Of a stretch of 64,000 nucleotides of DNA, positions 12,020 through 20,524 are shown one piece after another. The translations under genes were made by a program, and so were the position numbers. Within the stretch, counting starts at the first letter, position 1. Each line of letters begins with the position of its first letter. The DNA is from Paracoccaceae bacterium (GTDB taxonomy: Bacteria > Pseudomonadota > Alphaproteobacteria > Rhodobacterales > Rhodobacteraceae): the NCBI GenBank assembly GCA_902631295.1, contig CACOXV010000005.1, forward strand, positions 1-64,000, read 5' to 3'. The notes under the pieces were generated by a model. It had not been told where the DNA came from. It ran no database searches and worked only from the letters and a program-made list of their open reading frames with translations.

Positions 12020-12391
12020 TTATGTATCCTCCTTAGACGCAATATCAGATTTAAGCTGGTATGATTTTAATGGTTCTAAAAATGGATTACGGTACAATTT
12101 GTCATGACTTTCGGTACCTATTTCTAGTGTAATGTCCGACCTTGCTCTCGCAACGCATAAAATAACGTAGCCGTTATCTAGTTGCCAATTATTAAGAGCA
12201 ACTTGTCTTCTCTGGTCTATATTTCCCGCGGTTAACTTTGCGGCGCAAGTTATGCATCCACCGTACTTGCAACCGTAAGGAAGGTCCACACCGTGCCTTC
12301 GTAGTTCATCTAATATTGGTCGCTTGTCATCGACTTCATATTCCGCATTCCCGCGGTTTGAAATTTTAACCATATATTTTGTCATAACCAT
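12020..12391 (-). CDS. Plant-type 2Fe-2S ferredoxin
   Basis: LPYGCKYGGCITCAAKL ... VILCVARA, i.e. C-x4-C-x2-C ... C ligand pattern; overlaps the 3' end of the SELENBP-like gene. Confidence 0.9.
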   Translation of the reverse strand: MVMTKYMVKISNRGNAEYEVDDKRPILDELRRHGVDLPYGCKYGGCITCAAKLTAGNIDQRRQVALNNWQLDNGYVILCVARARSDITLEIGTESHDKLYRNPFLEPLKSYQLKSDIASKEDT

Positions 12392-13737
12392 ATATCGCTA
12401 GTGCAATCACCACCTGGGTAGCGAGCTTCATGGCATCTGCTAGGCCCATTTGGTTCTTGACCAAAGTTTACCATAAAATTTGGGTTAACTTTCATTCCAC
12501 CATTTACTGGATCGCAATCAATCTGAAGCATAACACCACCTTTTTCTCGTATTTCAGGGTAGAATTGATTGTCCCATGTTGAAAATAGAGATGTCGTTAC
12601 GTAAAGCCTTTTTCCATCCAAGCTTAGCTGGAACATTTGCGGACCACCAGCAACCTCAACTCCATTGACTTTTGGTGCTTTACCTAAAAGTCCTCCCATG
12701 AAAACTTGACCTGTGAGTACGGGTTTATGAGGATCGGTGATATCGTATTGTCTCATATCTCCGTGTAGCCAATTGTTAAGATATAAGTACTTGTCGTCCA
12801 TCGAAACAAGTATTGCTGACATAACGCCCGGAAGTGGAATTGGCCACTCTGGATGCATTTCATTTTCTATATCAATTACCTTTTCCCATTGCCATTTTTC
12901 ATCATTATCTTTCCACCAATGTATTACATTTGTGGAAAGTGCAGCCCCACAAAAACCATGAGTACTATCTGGGTTATGGTGAAATTTCACTTCTAAAGGG
13001 ACCAATCCGTCTTCGCCCAAATAAAAACTTTGTATAGGTTTTCGTTTCTCAAAATCCCAAAAGTGTAATTCACGTCCATACTTAAGGTGGCCCACTTCTT
13101 CAAGATCGAAACCAGGCATAAAAGTATTTGGTGCAGCCCACTCGGAACTTACCATAATATTGTGACGTGGTTGATACCAGAAATCATATCCAAATTTGAT
13201 ATCGCCCATGGAATTCTCCCAGCGACCCATTATTTTGAAATCTTTATCTAAATGGAGATACCCCCCTGGTGCTTCACCTTTTGCATTACCAAGGAATGAA
13301 ATAATTATATCGGATCCAAGACAGTGAACAGTATGAGGGCCGGACAAATCAGCCTTTGATTTAATTTCTGCTCCCTCAATAACTTTATAGAGTTTTGGAG
13401 CTTTAGGATCTGTTGCTGTATCAACAATATGAAGATTATTCGAGCGCACTCCTGGAAGAATTAAATATTTTCGAGACATTGAGTTATCGTCATGGCATGA
13501 AGAGCATGCATTCCAGCCCATATGGTGAAGCTCATCACCAATTCCGGGCATTTCAAGCCGATGAATAACCTGGCTATAAGTAACACTATCAGGGTCGACG
13601 TCTACAGTTGCGAGATAATCTGGTTTCTGGATCCCTGTACCGGTATATATTGCTATGGTATAAAGAAGTTTTTCACGTGGAGCATTTATGGCCTCGGCAG
13701 GTGATGCATAACCTGGTCCGCAACATACATTGTTCAT
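12382..13737 (-). CDS. mtoX: Selenium-binding protein (SBP56/SELENBP1) family, probable methanethiol oxidase
   Basis: 451 aa; CGPGYASPAEA, PDYLATVDVDPDS, VIHRLEMP, GWNACSSC, GYDFWYQPRHN, C-terminal YPGGDCTSDIWL typical of the family; strong AGGAGG RBS before ATG. Confidence 0.88.
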   Translation of the reverse strand: MNNVCCGPGYASPAEAINAPREKLLYTIAIYTGTGIQKPDYLATVDVDPDSVTYSQVIHRLEMPGIGDELHHMGWNACSSCHDDNSMSRKYLILPGVRSNNLHIVDTATDPKAPKLYKVIEGAEIKSKADLSGPHTVHCLGSDIIISFLGNAKGEAPGGYLHLDKDFKIMGRWENSMGDIKFGYDFWYQPRHNIMVSSEWAAPNTFMPGFDLEEVGHLKYGRELHFWDFEKRKPIQSFYLGEDGLVPLEVKFHHNPDSTHGFCGAALSTNVIHWWKDNDEKWQWEKVIDIENEMHPEWPIPLPGVMSAILVSMDDKYLYLNNWLHGDMRQYDITDPHKPVLTGQVFMGGLLGKAPKVNGVEVAGGPQMFQLSLDGKRLYVTTSLFSTWDNQFYPEIREKGGVMLQIDCDPVNGGMKVNPNFMVNFGQEPNGPSRCHEARYPGGDCTSDIWL

Positions 13738-13858
13738 AAAAACCTCCTAATTACGGGCTTTCTTTTAACATATGTAAGAAAAATTAAAACTAACTTCAGA
13801 TATTTTTTTAAACGATGGAACACGGGATTTATTGTGATGTCAATTATATATGGTACGA

Positions 13859-13877
13859 CAGTTACGTGTGGTAACTG
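13859..13877. promoter_or_regulatory. Perfect inverted repeat CAGTTAC-gtgtg-GTAACTG in the divergent intergenic region; candidate operator
   Basis: 7-bp arms, 5-nt spacer, read directly; between the divergent starts at 13737(-) and 13977(+). Confidence 0.5.
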
Positions 13878-13976
13878 AATTGCAAAGAATCTTTAAGAAT
13901 AATATTTATTGCATTGGCAAGAAAATAGCGGATGGTTGCTTTGTCGCCAAAGTCTAAGAATAGGAGCTAGATAATT

Positions 13977-15707
13977 ATGGTAGAAAAAACGCATCTTCGT
14001 GGCGGCGCTATTTTGGCCAGAGCTTTTAAAGAAAAAGGTGTTGACCATGTTTTCACGTTGGCAGGAGGGTTTTGTAATCCGGCCTTAGAAGGATTTATGG
14101 AATGCCAAATGCCTGTCATAAATTGTCCACACGAGCAAGTAGCAGGTCATCTTGCTGATGGTCACACGAGAATTTCACGGAAACCAACGGTTTGTCTTGT
14201 TGGTCCGGAGGGTTTCGCTAACGCAGTGCCAGCTATGTTAGAAGCTTGGGGGGAGCGATCACCAGTAATTTTCATAACTGGATCATCGACACTTAAACGT
14301 CAAGGCGCAGGAGGTTTTAAAGAAATAGATGATGTTGCGATTGCTAAACCATTAACGAAATACTCGGTTCAAATTACAGATGGGTCAAGGATAAGTGAAT
14401 TTGTAGATAGGGCTTGGCATGCTGCTACTAATGGATATCCAGGACCAGTCCATATTTCACTACCGGTCGATATAATGTTTTCCTCATTTGAAAAAAATGC
14501 TGGACTTAGTGAGCGTCCCTTTGATCGTTCTGATAAGGCGGTATTAAAAGCTTGGCCCAATCCGGTTGATTTATCGAACATTTTATCTTTGGTAAAAGGC
14601 AGTGATAGGCCAGTGATAATCGGTGGCCATGGAGTTTGGTGGTCGCAAACAGAACAAGCGCTAGCTTCGGCAGCAACGAAATTAAAAATACCAATCTTTA
14701 ACGTTCCATACCACACAAAATTACTAGGAGAAGATTGCAACGCCATGATGGGGCTTGCAGATTTTCATCAATATCACCCTTCTAAAGAAGCTATTCAAGA
14801 AGCGGATGTTATTTTGATGGTCGGATGTAAGCTTGATAACCAGATGAACTTTGGGAATCCACCATTTATCAGTAAAGATACTAAACTTGTCTGTGTAAAT
14901 GGAAGCCATGAAGAGTTAGAATATAATATTGGTGCAGATCTTCAGTTGTTATCAGATCCTGGAGCCTTTTTTAATGAGCTTATTAAAATTGAAAAAACAT
15001 GGGATGACTGGTTTGTTTTGCAAAAACAACGTAGATCCGACTGGGTGTCTCACTGGGCTGAACATATTGCGAAGGAAACCGAAGATGATCTAAAATTTGA
15101 TCGAAAAATGCATCCTTTGCAATTAGCGTTGGATGTTCAGTCTATGATGTCTGATGATGACTGGTTAGTTTTTGATGGAGGTAATACGCATTTCTGGAAT
15201 GAAATTGCTACTAATATTGCCGCCGCTGGCGGAAGAAAGCTCGGTGGCATACTTCATCCAGGAAATTATAGTCTGTTGGGTGTGGGAGTTTCGTTTGCGC
15301 TATCTGCAAAACGGGTCCATCCAAACACTAACGTAGTGTTAGTAACAGGTGATGGAGCATTTCTATCTGGTGGTTTGTCGGTTGAGACTTGTTTTCAAGA
15401 GGCTACCCCAATAATTGTTGTTATTGATAATAATGGGGGTCTAGATTGCATTAGTCAGCAACAGGAACGACTTTTTGAAAGTGGTCAACATTATGCAACC
15501 GATTTTCGCGATATTCCTTTTCATAAAATGTTTGAGGGTCTTGGTGGATTTGGCGAGCTCGTTACAAAACGTGAGCATCTTTCAGGCGCTTTTGAAAGAG
15601 CTTATAAAAGTGGAAAGACCGCTTGCATTAATGTAAAGTGTAGAGGGGTCATCAGCCCGATTGTGGCGGCAACTTCAGATAAAAGGGACAAGGCTTCGAT
15701 TGAATAA
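13977..15707 (+). CDS. Thiamine-diphosphate-dependent enzyme (acetolactate synthase-like superfamily)
   Basis: 576 aa; HEQVAGHLADGHTRIS N-terminal PYR domain, VTGDGAFLSGG...IDNN ThDP motif (GDG-x24-NN). Confidence 0.88.
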   Translation: MVEKTHLRGGAILARAFKEKGVDHVFTLAGGFCNPALEGFMECQMPVINCPHEQVAGHLADGHTRISRKPTVCLVGPEGFANAVPAMLEAWGERSPVIFITGSSTLKRQGAGGFKEIDDVAIAKPLTKYSVQITDGSRISEFVDRAWHAATNGYPGPVHISLPVDIMFSSFEKNAGLSERPFDRSDKAVLKAWPNPVDLSNILSLVKGSDRPVIIGGHGVWWSQTEQALASAATKLKIPIFNVPYHTKLLGEDCNAMMGLADFHQYHPSKEAIQEADVILMVGCKLDNQMNFGNPPFISKDTKLVCVNGSHEELEYNIGADLQLLSDPGAFFNELIKIEKTWDDWFVLQKQRRSDWVSHWAEHIAKETEDDLKFDRKMHPLQLALDVQSMMSDDDWLVFDGGNTHFWNEIATNIAAAGGRKLGGILHPGNYSLLGVGVSFALSAKRVHPNTNVVLVTGDGAFLSGGLSVETCFQEATPIIVVIDNNGGLDCISQQQERLFESGQHYATDFRDIPFHKMFEGLGGFGELVTKREHLSGAFERAYKSGKTACINVKCRGVISPIVAATSDKRDKASIE

Positions 15708-16042
15708 TGGCAAGTATTACCTCTCATATTCTAAACGGTACTGATGGAACCCATGCTAGGAAAATCCCAGCTAGACTTGTGGAATTAAAGTCGCAAAAGA
15801 TTTTGGTTAGTGGTGATACTGATGATGGTGGGCGTTTATCTTTGAAAATCAAACCTGAATATATTTATCCCTCAATGGCATGTGAGTTAGTATTTTCCTT
15901 GACGGAGTACTGGAAATTGAAAAACGTAACCGGGGGTATTGACGAAATTGCCTTAAGGTTTTCAATAAGTGAAGCAGAAAGTTCTTATCACCTTCCTGTG
16001 ATAATAAACCCCCATTCCTATTCTACATGGATCTCGCGTTAA
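15707..16042 (+). CDS. Transthyretin-like / 5-hydroxyisourate hydrolase family protein
   Basis: 111 aa; SITSHILNGTDGTHA N-terminal His motif, TDDGGR, ISEAESSYHLPVIINPHSYSTW aligns with HIUase YHVPLLLS..YSTYRGS; TAATG overlap with both neighbours. Confidence 0.8.
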   Translation: MASITSHILNGTDGTHARKIPARLVELKSQKILVSGDTDDGGRLSLKIKPEYIYPSMACELVFSLTEYWKLKNVTGGIDEIALRFSISEAESSYHLPVIINPHSYSTWISR

Positions 16043-17148
16043 TGAATGGTCTAAATATGTCAATTAGGCTTCGCAGAACGCCTTATACTGATCGGATTGA
16101 AAAATTAGGAGTTTCTGGTTTCTCTATTGTTAATCATATGCTTTTACCCAAAGCTTTCCAGTCGACCGTTGAAGAGGATTACTGGCATTTGAGGGAGCAC
16201 GTTCAAATTTGGGATGTTTCTTGCCAGCGACAGGTGGAAATCCAAGGCCCGGATGCCCAGAGATTGATACAATTGATGACACCAAGAAATATCGGAGATA
16301 TTGCTATTGGTGATTGTTTATATATTCCATTAATAGATGAAAATGCTGGGTTAATTAATGATCCGGTGTTATTGAAACTTTCTGAAGATAAATATTGGTT
16401 ATCAATTGCAGACAGCGATGTACTACTGTTCGCCAAAGGCCTCGCTTTTGGTAGAAAGCTTGATGTTAAAGTCAATGAGCCAGATGTATACCCGCTAGCT
16501 GTGCAAGGTCCGAAAGCTGAAAAACTGTTAACTGAGATTTTTGGACCGCATGTAAAAAATATTAAGTTTTTCAAGTTTGATTGGATAGATGTAAATGGGT
16601 CTAGTCAGTTAATTGCTCGGTCTGGTTATTCGCGTCAGGGTGGTTTTGAAATTTATTTAAAGGGTAAAGCTCATGCAAATTTTCTATGGGATATAATTTG
16701 GAAAAAAGGACAATCATATCAAATAGCGCCAGGTTGTCCAAATTTAATTGAGCGAATTGAAGGAGGCCTTTTTTCGTATGGAAATGAAATGACAATTGCA
16801 AATAATCCATTTGAAATTGGTTTGGAAAAATTTTGTGATTTGGATGGACCGATAGAGTATATTGGAAAAAGCAAATTGCTGGATATCCACAAAAATGGTG
16901 TGCAAAAGATTATTAGAGGATTTGTATTTGGTGAAACTCCTTGTCCAAACTGCTCCAAACCCTGGCGTGTCTATGCTAATGGGAAAGCCGTCGGCAATAT
17001 TACTTCAGCAATTTGGTCACCCCGCCTTAAAGCAAATGTAGCACAAGGCATGGTAGATAAAGATTATTGGAACATAGGGCAGAACGTCAAAATTGAAGTA
17101 CAGGATGGCTCTGAAATGATTGGCACTATAAAAGACTTTCCTCTTTGA
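16042..17148 (+). CDS. dmdA: DmdA-like dimethylsulfoniopropionate demethylase / GcvT-family THF-dependent methyltransferase
   Basis: LRRTPYTDRI, NHMLLP, LREHVQIWDVSCQRQVEI, GLINDPVLLKL, SIADSDVLLFAKGLA, ARSGYSRQGGFEIYL, PGCPNLIERIEGGLFSYGNEM, NPFEIGLEKF resemble DmdA more than GcvT. ORF track starts at 16027; TAATG-coupled ATG at 16042 (or 16057) preferred. Confidence 0.75.
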   Translation: MNGLNMSIRLRRTPYTDRIEKLGVSGFSIVNHMLLPKAFQSTVEEDYWHLREHVQIWDVSCQRQVEIQGPDAQRLIQLMTPRNIGDIAIGDCLYIPLIDENAGLINDPVLLKLSEDKYWLSIADSDVLLFAKGLAFGRKLDVKVNEPDVYPLAVQGPKAEKLLTEIFGPHVKNIKFFKFDWIDVNGSSQLIARSGYSRQGGFEIYLKGKAHANFLWDIIWKKGQSYQIAPGCPNLIERIEGGLFSYGNEMTIANNPFEIGLEKFCDLDGPIEYIGKSKLLDIHKNGVQKIIRGFVFGETPCPNCSKPWRVYANGKAVGNITSAIWSPRLKANVAQGMVDKDYWNIGQNVKIEVQDGSEMIGTIKDFPL

Positions 17149-17220
17149 CCCAAATGTGCACCCTCAAAATTCAAATAAATAGGTTTATAATTAAAAATAG
17201 TTTATAAAAAGGAAGTTAAG

Positions 17221-18720
17221 TTGTCTAATCGATCTCGTAGGCGACAGCAGAAAAAAGTTTCCCAGTCGGCAGAAAAAATAATTCCAAATACTGGTAGGCT
17301 GAAATTTTTTTCTGATGCGCAGTTGTGTTCAGTACACGATGCATCCTTGCAAATTTTGGAGACGATAGGTCTTAGTGACGCTCCAGAGGAAGCAATTAAG
17401 CTTGTTTGTGACAATGGTGGCAGTTTGACTGACAGCGGCCGGTTAACCTTCCCCCCGAAATTAGTGAATAAAGCAATATCTAATCTGAGAAAAAGCTTTA
17501 GGTTGTACGCTCGGGATAAAGACCAGAACTTAGATGTATCCGGATACAAAGTTCATACAGGCACTGGGGGTGCCTCGCCTATGATTGTGGATATGTCAAC
17601 GCATAATTTTCGGCAATCAATCTTGAGTGATTTATATGATGCATCTCGTTTGGTGGATAAACTAGATAATATTCATTTTTTTGCTCGACCTATGGTGGCC
17701 AATGATATGAAATCAAGTTTAATGTTGGACGTTAACACTGCCTATGCTGCGTTAGTCGGAACGTCAAAACATGTAATAAGTAGCGTTAGTGATGCCACCA
17801 ATGTCAAAACGGTGCACGAATTATGTTTAGTCATTGCTGGGTCTCATGAAAATTTCTATGAGCGACCATTCTTGTCGTTGAATATAAATCATGTCGTTCC
17901 GCCATTAAGATTTGATACAGAATCATGCAAAGTTTTAATTGAAGCATCGCGGCGTGGGTTTCCGGTTATGGTAAATACATTCGGTCAGATGGGTGCCTCG
18001 AGCCCCGTAACAATAGCTGGTTGCTTGGTTCAAACGAATGCTGAAACTTTGGCTGGTATGATTTTGGCGTGGCTAGCAAATAAGGATGTAAATGCCATTT
18101 ATGGTGCACGCCCCATGGTTACAGACTTGAGAACAGGTGGTATGGCTGGGGGAAGTGGGGAGCAATCTTTATTGACAGCAGCGTCAGTGCAACTCGCGCA
18201 GTATTATAATTTTCCTAATTCTACAATTTCTGGGGCTACCGATAGCAAACTTCCTGATAATCAGGCTGGTTATGAGAAAGCTCTTAATTTAACACTAGCG
18301 GTTCAAACCGGAGCTAATCTTATTACCCAAGCTGCTGGGACTCAAGCTGGTCTTATGGCGACATCATTCGAGGCTTACGTGGTCGATAATGAAATGTTGG
18401 GTGCGATCCTTAGTTCTGGGAAACAGATCGAAGTAAGTGAAGATACAATGTCTCTAAACACAATCAAAAACGTAGTGGAGGGTGAGGGGCATTTTCTGGG
18501 ACAATCTGAGACTTTTAAAAGAATGAGCACAGATTTTGTATATCCGGAAAATGCAGACAGACAGGCCTACGAGGCTTGGGTGGCCAATGGAGAGCCAAAT
18601 ATAAACACAAACGCAAAAATAAAAGTTGAAGAACTGTTAAAAGGACATAGGCCGAATTACATTCCAAATGATTTTGATACACAAATTCGAAAACAATTCG
18701 ACATAATGATTAGCATTTAG
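17221..18720 (+). CDS. MttB/trimethylamine methyltransferase family protein (non-pyrrolysine)
   Basis: 499 aa; LQILETIGL, VHTGTGGASPMIVD, NTFGQMGASSPVTIAG, GGMAGGSGEQSLLTAA; no in-frame stop, so no amber/pyrrolysine codon; TTG start. Confidence 0.88.
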   Translation: MSNRSRRRQQKKVSQSAEKIIPNTGRLKFFSDAQLCSVHDASLQILETIGLSDAPEEAIKLVCDNGGSLTDSGRLTFPPKLVNKAISNLRKSFRLYARDKDQNLDVSGYKVHTGTGGASPMIVDMSTHNFRQSILSDLYDASRLVDKLDNIHFFARPMVANDMKSSLMLDVNTAYAALVGTSKHVISSVSDATNVKTVHELCLVIAGSHENFYERPFLSLNINHVVPPLRFDTESCKVLIEASRRGFPVMVNTFGQMGASSPVTIAGCLVQTNAETLAGMILAWLANKDVNAIYGARPMVTDLRTGGMAGGSGEQSLLTAASVQLAQYYNFPNSTISGATDSKLPDNQAGYEKALNLTLAVQTGANLITQAAGTQAGLMATSFEAYVVDNEMLGAILSSGKQIEVSEDTMSLNTIKNVVEGEGHFLGQSETFKRMSTDFVYPENADRQAYEAWVANGEPNINTNAKIKVEELLKGHRPNYIPNDFDTQIRKQFDIMISI

Positions 18721-18732
18721 ACAGGTAAGATT

Positions 18733-19665
18733 ATGAAAGTCACTATTATTGGATTAGGTGCAATGGGGTCGATATATGCTGCTTTATTTGCAAACTCTGG
18801 TTTTGAAGTGATTGCATATGATCCATGGGTTGAGCACATCAATGCGATCAACGAAAAAGGCCTTTTAATTGAAAATCCAAATGGTAGTTACATTGTAAAA
18901 AATATTAATGCCTCCAGTATTTTTGAAGCACATGACGATTGTAATTTTTATATTATCGCCACGAAAGCATCTGGCGTTGAGAGTGCTGCAAGAGAAATAT
19001 CTCCATTTTTAGGGCCAAATGCTACTGTGGTTACAATCCAAAATGGATTAGGCGCAGAAGAAAAATTAACGAAATTCATTGAGCGTGAGCATATCGTTTT
19101 GGGTGTGGCTGACGGTTTTGGGGCCTCAGTTAAAAATCCAGGCTATGTTCACCATAATGCGATGAAGCTTATACGACTTGGTGAGCTAACTGGTGAAATC
19201 ACAGAAAGGCTTCAAAAACTCACCAGCCATTGGGTCAAGGCCGGGTTTAATGTACAGTCCTATCATGATATACAAAAACTAATATGGGAAAAATTTTTAT
19301 GTAATGTCACGTTTAGTGCACCATGCACAGTTTTTGAAAAGACCGTTGGTGAGCTGATGGACGACCCTAGTGCATGGCCTATCGCATTGGGCGCAATGTA
19401 TGAAGCATATAAAATTGGAATAGCAAAAAAAATTGATTTCAGTTTTAATGACCCAGTTGAATATGTTTCTAAATTTGGAACTAACCTTCGCAATGCTCGT
19501 CCATCTATGTTTTTAGATCATCTAGCAAATAAACGGTCAGAAATTATGTTTATAAATGGCAGAGTTCCAAGTCTTGGAAAGGAAGTAGGAGTTCCCACAC
19601 CGTTTAATTCAACTTTGACTGCCTTAATTCTTAATAGAGAAAATCAATTTGTGGATACGATATAA
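18733..19665 (+). CDS. 2-dehydropantoate 2-reductase (PanE/ApbA)-like reductase
   Basis: 310 aa; N-terminal GLGAMGSIYAALFANSG Rossmann motif, TIQNGLGAEEKL, LIWEKFLCNVTFSAPC. Confidence 0.87.
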   Translation: MKVTIIGLGAMGSIYAALFANSGFEVIAYDPWVEHINAINEKGLLIENPNGSYIVKNINASSIFEAHDDCNFYIIATKASGVESAAREISPFLGPNATVVTIQNGLGAEEKLTKFIEREHIVLGVADGFGASVKNPGYVHHNAMKLIRLGELTGEITERLQKLTSHWVKAGFNVQSYHDIQKLIWEKFLCNVTFSAPCTVFEKTVGELMDDPSAWPIALGAMYEAYKIGIAKKIDFSFNDPVEYVSKFGTNLRNARPSMFLDHLANKRSEIMFINGRVPSLGKEVGVPTPFNSTLTALILNRENQFVDTI

Positions 19666-20507
19666 TGAATATCGGATCCTTTGTAACAAAAGAAAAAGAA
19701 ACTTATGGAATATTTTTTGATGATTACGCACAATCCGTTACCGATGATTTTATTAGAGAATATAGAAATCTAAGAGAGGTAATTGAGAGAAAATCTACCC
19801 CCCTTATGTATGAAAATGCATTGAGCACTCCAAAGTTAAAGCATAATAAAATAAAGTTTTTGCCCCCGATTGTTAACCCAACTAAAATTATCTGTATTGG
19901 CATGAATTACCATAAACTGTATCCAGTTGACGGAAAAAGTCTCAGCAATCCAGAAAATATAATTTTGTTTGGTAAAAATAGTGAGGCGCTGCTGGCTCAC
20001 AATGAAATTCTAGAAATTCCTGCTGGAGATGCTTCTGATAGCTTTGACTATGAGGGCGAAATAGCCGTAGTTATTGGAACCCAAGCGCGAAACGTATCTG
20101 TTTCTGACGCAGACGACTTTATATTTGGGTTCTCGGCCTTTAACGATGGTTCAGTACGCGATTGGCAGTCGCATTCAATATATGCTGGCAAAAACTTTTC
20201 TGGTTCTGGATCTTGGGGCCCATGGATAACGCCTCTGGAAGATTTAACCGATCTGAGAGATTTAGAATTAACTGTATTTCTAAATGGAGAAGTTGTTCAG
20301 AAAGCTACGAGTAATGATATGATTTTCAGTATACAGGAGCAAATCTCCTATATCTCCAGTATTATGACCTTAAATCCAGGAGATGTTGTAGCAACTGGCT
20401 CTCCCGATGGAACAGGGGCAAGTTTTAACCCAAAACGTTTCCTAAAGGCTGGGGACGAGTTAGAAATTCAAGTAAGTAAAGTAGGTAGTTTAAAAAATTC
20501 TATTTGA
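19665..20507 (+). CDS. Fumarylacetoacetate hydrolase family protein
   Basis: 280 aa; ICIGMNYHKLY, FDYEGEIAVVIG, GDVVATGSPDGTG; TAATG overlap with upstream gene. Confidence 0.9.
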   Translation: MNIGSFVTKEKETYGIFFDDYAQSVTDDFIREYRNLREVIERKSTPLMYENALSTPKLKHNKIKFLPPIVNPTKIICIGMNYHKLYPVDGKSLSNPENIILFGKNSEALLAHNEILEIPAGDASDSFDYEGEIAVVIGTQARNVSVSDADDFIFGFSAFNDGSVRDWQSHSIYAGKNFSGSGSWGPWITPLEDLTDLRDLELTVFLNGEVVQKATSNDMIFSIQEQISYISSIMTLNPGDVVATGSPDGTGASFNPKRFLKAGDELEIQVSKVGSLKNSI

Positions 20508-20524
20508 TTAAGCATAGATAATTA

